From positions 186,001 to 250,000 of the forward strand of contig OZ025741.1 of assembly GCA_964019335.1 (NCBI GenBank): a stretch of 64,000 nt of DNA. The letters are read 5' to 3'. The notes beneath the pieces are model-generated. The model was given only the letters and a program-made list of their open reading frames with translations, was not told where the DNA came from and ran no database searches. Every line of letters starts with the position of its first letter. Position 1 is the stretch's first letter. The DNA comes from Diplonema japonicum (lineage: Eukaryota; Euglenozoa; Diplonemea; Diplonemida; Diplonemidae). Both the position numbers and the translations under genes were made by a program. This document shows positions 60,154-64,000 of this stretch, in pieces.

Positions 60154-61530
60154 TCATGCACTCCCATAGTACGAGAGACGGAACAGCATCGCCCGACCAC
60201 GGTCATTGCCTGGAGTGATTTCTTTTTTTTTTTTTTTTTTTTTTTATCCCATACCCATGCAAAGCATCCCAGACGAAGGCGAAAACGCCATGCACGTCAC
60301 TTTCCTATAATAATGGTTCACCCTGGGGAAGTTTGAAAACGTGGTCAACGTGGGCACGTGCACGAGCCTCGCCGCGTTCTTCTTCTTCATGGACCCGACA
60401 CACAATATGTCCCCCGTCGGGTTGAACTCGGCGAACGTCGCCTCTGTCACCAACGACATGATAGATTTTCTAGGAGCGGGGGCAAGGGATAAAGGATCCG
60501 TGGGCCAAACAGACGGCAAGTCGTACACGTTGACAACACCGTTTGAAGAACCCACAGCATACTTACCAAAGGTGACGTCCAGCGAAGTTATTTCTCTGGA
60601 ACCCTCGTCCTGGTGGATCCTCAGAGGCCTTCGCGTCGTCCTTGCATCCCACACATACACCTTTGACCCCCCCGACGTAAAGAGCTGTGTTGGGTCAGTA
60701 GGATGGAAGCAAACTGCATTACACGGCCCATCACCTTTCACAGTGAATTTTGTAGTTTGTGTAGCCATTGAGACAACATGTGTGGCGCCGGTTTGAGAAG
60801 CGAATGCAACGGTGTTCTCGTGAGGGGAGAATGCGAACACGGAAAGGTTCCTTTCCGGCTGCCCGAACCCCTTTATCATGTTGATCTTCACCGACTCGAC
60901 ATCGACTATGGAATAGTACGGCCTCGCGGCCGTGCACAGTATCTTGGTCCCGTCGGGGCTGAATTTCGCGTTTCTCAATGGCATGTCTTTAAACCTGATT
61001 GTTTGCAGTTTTGTCGATGTGGTCCCGTCTGTTTGAAACAGTCGCAGCCTGTAGTCTGGTGATGCGGTGAGAAGGATGTTCCCACTGGGGTGGAAATTGA
61101 CTGCCGATAGCGCTGCTTCTGAGTACTCGTTTTTGTTACCGTCTTGGAGGAGCTGGTAGTCGAGGGTGCCTGCGGGGAGTGCCTTGGTGCGGTCCACCAT
61201 GGAGTCCGTGGTTTGCATCACTGCTTTCATGTCCTCTTCGTCACTGATTTCGCTCGCGGAGTCGTCGTCTGCTTCGGGTTTCTCGACGGCCGCCCAGTCG
61301 AAAGCCCTTTTCTTATTGCTCTTGGCGGTCTCATCGTCGTCCCACAACCTCTTCCTGCTCTGGGTTTCTTCTTCTTCTTCTTCGCTTTCGTCTTCGGGTT
61401 CGGTTTCAGGCTGGTCCTCCTGCTGCTCCTCCTGCTGCTCCTCCTCTACCTCCACCACCTCTTCCACCACAGGCTTTGCTGCCGCTCTTTTCCGCACCAT
61501 TCTCCGCCTCACTACTCTTTTACCCGGCAT
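60154..61530 (-). CDS. UTP18: UTP18-type WD40 protein of the small-subunit processome, two exons
   Basis: Exons 60255-61530 and 60154-60209 give 443 aa. The N-terminal 75 residues are basic then highly acidic (EEEQQEEQQEDQPETEPED), usual for nucleolar proteins. After LPAGTLDYQLLQ the propeller starts: AALSAVNFHPSGNILLTASPDYRLRLFQTDG, KINMIKGFGQPERNLSVFAFSP, YAVGSSNGVVNVYDL, and ARLVHVPTLTTFSNFPRVNH, closely following UTP18 in order and spacing. The intron restores the conserved ending: CMGNDRGRAMLFRLSYYGSA. UTP18 belongs to the U3 snoRNP/UTP-B part of the processome in 18S rRNA maturation. Without the splice the frame would stop in the intron at 60244. Confidence 0.92.
60210..60254 (-). other. 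UTP18 intron (45 nt, A tract)
   Basis: Begins GTATGGGAT, continues as an A run of about 22, and ends GAAATCACTCCAG. The A tract is next to the donor rather than the acceptor. Confidence 0.9.
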
Positions 61531-61878
61531 GGTGATATATATTTTTTTTGTTTATTTGTGTGTGTGTGTCTTTTTTTTTTTTTTTTTAAGGTTCGTCGGT
61601 TCCGGGAGGAACAAAAACAAAAACAAAAAACAAAAAACAAAGAAATCATGGATCAGAGTCCCCCGCGAATGCTCAGATGGGGGAGGGCACCATATGATCC
61701 TATAATTGCGCCTGCGGGGCACTATGCTCTTGGATGACTCCTGACCGCGGCGTGTTTCTAAGGAAGAAAAAAAAGAAGAAGAAAAAAAAAAACTTACACA
61801 GAAGATAAAAAAAGGGGGGGGGTGGATAAAGGTGGGGTGTACTAGAAGAAGGCAAACAAAAACAAAAAAAAGATGGTT
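61531..61878. other. Intergenic spacer
   Basis: 5' flank of the UTP18 homologue: a GT repeat (61558-61568), T and A tracts, a (CAAAAA)-type microsatellite at 61612-61640, and a mixed stretch (61645-61760) with no gene I can support. Confidence 0.5.
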
Positions 61879-64000
61879 TTAAACCCTTGCACTGTGCGCG
61901 TTCCTGATCTGTGTAAGACCAGTGAGCGCACGCCTCACACGGCTCTGCGTCGTGAACCTCGTCAGCTTTGCAAAGAAGATGCCAAGGAGGTTCTGAGAGT
62001 GCCTCGAAGCGAGGAAAGCGGCGGCGTTGTTAGCGGTCTTAGAGCTGGCTTCACGCTCCTTCCGTACCCTGTCCTTATAATAAGCTGTAGTTGAGAGGAG
62101 GGTGCTCTTCAAGGCGTCCACCTGCTTGCGGAAGGGAGCAAGGAGGTGGTAAGAGCGCAGCTTGCTGAAGTACCTTCCCTGAAGAGTAAAGAAGGCGGCA
62201 CGTGCCATCTGAGTGACCTTACGCCTTTTCATGACCAGTTTGATGAGCAACGCGAACGAATATCTAAGAATAGTTTTCTTCGTGGTTAGTAAGACAGCCT
62301 CGCAGGTTCTTGTCCGGACGGCTCGGGAAGACAATTCCCTTCGCCTTCTCCGTTTTCTCTTGGCCACAGCGGCAGCGAGGGCTTCGAAGGTGGTTTTAAG
62401 CTGTATTTTTCCGATTTTTTCCATCAGTAAACCTGAAACCATCCGCGCCCGGATTCGTCTGGCGTGGTGCATCCTCCATCTCCTGAAGGTCACCGCCCTC
62501 AGCACTCCTCTCGATGCCTCGAGAATCGACTTCAGCTTTACAAAGTACCTCTCCGTGCTCGTTTTATTTTTGAGCCCCTGCAACATGGCCCTGCACCGCC
62601 CGTACCTGGACACGTGTGAAAAACCTTTCAGTTTTGTGTAGCACCTCCTCACCAGGTCCATGTTCCTTGTTCTGTTCATCGCGAGCTTGCGGTAATACCT
62701 TCTCAGGACCCCAGTGGCGCATGTGTTGGATTGGTAGAGGGCTACGGATATTGTTCTTCTGCGGGTTCTGATGGTCTTCACCCATTTCACCCATCGTGTG
62801 TAACCCCATTTTAACAGGTTTACAAGGCAGTTTTCATGCATTGAACGGGAGACCATCGCCATCCTCCTGGTTTTCTTCACGGTCGCGCCCCATTGGCCCC
62901 AGCTGTGGAACCGTTCTCTGAGCAGGGCCGCGTGCGAGCTTTCAAGGATTCGGGCGGTGGTGGTTGTGTTACGTTTGTTCGCGGCAGTGAGGGTAGTCCA
63001 TTTGGAGAAGATCGACAAGAGGCACCGTTTTTCGTTGATCTTGACAAGGTTTTCCGCAGTTTTCACATTTGTCTTTCGGGACACAGACCATCGCAACCAC
63101 TTGCCGTACCCTTCCTTGGCAAGGGTGTTTCTCGTGACGGCGGCGAGACCTCTCGCAGCGGTCCCACGATGCCGCCTCACAACACGATAGAGAGAGATCT
63201 TACGAAACGAAGCAGAGATCAATGAAGCACGTGACCTCGCCGTGAGGTGGCTTAGAGATACCTCACGAGCAAGAAGGGCTGTCCTCCGTGAGACCAACGT
63301 GTTTTGGGTTAAAACGTGGCTTAGCAAGGTTGTGAACCTTGAAGAAACCAATTTCTTTTGAGCTTGCGACGCCAAGGCACCCGCGGCTTTGTGCTCGAAA
63401 TGGTTCTGCCGGGATTTCTCATGGTACACGCGAAGAGCTTGGAATCTACTTGCCATCATCCCGCACAGCACACGGCGCTGAAGTTCTCCAGCGGTTTTCC
63501 GCTTTGCGTGTGCAAGATTTCTTCTGACCAGCAATGTCTTGAGCCCATCCATACCGTGCTGTAGGACCTCGCGGTGTGCCCGCTGCAGGATTGTTGCGGT
63601 TGCGATTTGTGATTTCTTTCTGATCCTCACCCACGTCTTCCATGTTTCCAGCCTGTCGCGGCGAATCGCCTCCCAGGACTTCCTCTCCAGAACCCCGCAA
63701 CACTTCTCAAAGAATCGCTTCCTCATAGCCCACCGCCTCCACACATCATAAAAGCCCTTTCGTATCCTATACACAGTAACCCTCGAGAGATGCGAGGCGA
63801 TACGACACACAGCACTTCTTGAGAACGCGAAAAACTTAAGAGTGTAAAAGTACCGAAGCAGCACGGCACGGTGGGATGCACCGCGAAGCGATGTTGAGGC
63901 GCGGGCCAGCCTGTATCTCCGGCTGGAAAAGGATTTCATAACGGTGAAGAACCGGTGCAAAAAAACGCGGCGGGAAGAGAGGGAGAGAAAACGAGCGGTG
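61879..64000 (-). CDS. SFI1-like centrin-binding repeat protein, 5'-incomplete
   Basis: At least 693 aa ending AHSARV; the frame stays open beyond the window edge, so the start is missing. It is extremely rich in Arg and Lys and contains about 20 spaced units in which a short helix ends with F/L-xx-W-K/R: for example GFYDVWRRWAMRKRFFE, GYGKWLRWSVSRKT, LLSIFSKWTTLTAANKR, ERFHSWGQWGATVKK, and GVLRAVTFRRWRMHH. This is the pattern of SFI1 repeats, each able to bind a centrin at basal bodies or the spindle pole. The repeats here use heterogeneous spacing, so orthology to SFI1 is inferred and other basal-body proteins with this repeat remain possible. Confidence 0.75.
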   Translation of the reverse strand, partial: TARFLSLSSRRVFLHRFFTVMKSFSSRRYRLARASTSLRGASHRAVLLRYFYTLKFFAFSRSAVCRIASHLSRVTVYRIRKGFYDVWRRWAMRKRFFEKCCGVLERKSWEAIRRDRLETWKTWVRIRKKSQIATATILQRAHREVLQHGMDGLKTLLVRRNLAHAKRKTAGELQRRVLCGMMASRFQALRVYHEKSRQNHFEHKAAGALASQAQKKLVSSRFTTLLSHVLTQNTLVSRRTALLAREVSLSHLTARSRASLISASFRKISLYRVVRRHRGTAARGLAAVTRNTLAKEGYGKWLRWSVSRKTNVKTAENLVKINEKRCLLSIFSKWTTLTAANKRNTTTTARILESSHAALLRERFHSWGQWGATVKKTRRMAMVSRSMHENCLVNLLKWGYTRWVKWVKTIRTRRRTISVALYQSNTCATGVLRRYYRKLAMNRTRNMDLVRRCYTKLKGFSHVSRYGRCRAMLQGLKNKTSTERYFVKLKSILEASRGVLRAVTFRRWRMHHARRIRARMVSGLLMEKIGKIQLKTTFEALAAAVAKRKRRRRRELSSRAVRTRTCEAVLLTTKKTILRYSFALLIKLVMKRRKVTQMARAAFFTLQGRYFSKLRSYHLLAPFRKQVDALKSTLLSTTAYYKDRVRKEREASSKTANNAAAFLASRHSQNLLGIFFAKLTRFTTQSRVRRALTGLTQIRNAHSARV

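Overview
This is a nuclear window from a unicellular flagellated eukaryote. Introns are GT-AG, and the genes include a protein phosphatase 4 catalytic subunit, a UTP18-type ribosome biogenesis factor, a Cdc20/Cdh1-type WD40 protein and an SFI1-like repeat protein. Non-coding DNA is full of homopolymer runs of 15-50 bases. All 17 host genes I can support lie on the minus strand, mostly a few hundred bases or less apart; only transposon ORFs lie on the plus strand. One-way gene arrays, cis-introns and long repeat-filled stretches between gene clusters fit Euglenozoa, most likely a diplonemid. That assignment is inference from architecture; no marker gene is present.

Layout: 1-2370 is a truncated non-LTR retrotransposon (LINE copy 1). 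2432-7133 is a cluster of three genes (a spliced coiled-coil gene, a DUF4291 gene, a zinc-finger gene). 7134-22826 is a gene-free desert of homopolymers, SINE-like repeats, hairpin-bearing repeats and a TIR element. 22827-23948 is a Gln-rich protein. 23949-28500 holds a pogo-like DNA transposon, a hairpin-bearing repeat and a deleted piggyBac-like element. 28501-34999 is one four-exon membrane-protein gene whose last intron carries LINE copy 2, more than 99.8% identical to copy 1. A 200-base N gap follows (35001-35200), then 35201-39150 with SINE, piggyBac-like, pogo-type MITE and foldback elements. 39151-57837 is a dense cluster of ten genes. 57886-59866 is a TIR element with an unrecognised ORF, followed by UTP18 and a 5'-incomplete SFI1-like gene.

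Main observations: (1) Several short introns (37-48 nt) lack a pyrimidine tract and consist largely of an A tract between GT and AG. Exon joining restores textbook PP4 and UTP18 proteins, so these introns are well supported. (2) Many start codons are preceded directly by an A tract on the coding strand. (3) The LINE ends in a stem-loop plus ATC/ATCG tail that recurs in short dispersed copies beside T tracts, including inside an intron. (4) Two related hairpin-bearing repeat families share one architecture but carry different, internally consistent palindromic motifs. (5) A SLC34-type Na/phosphate transporter is fused to a large Cys-rich domain and extra membrane helices.
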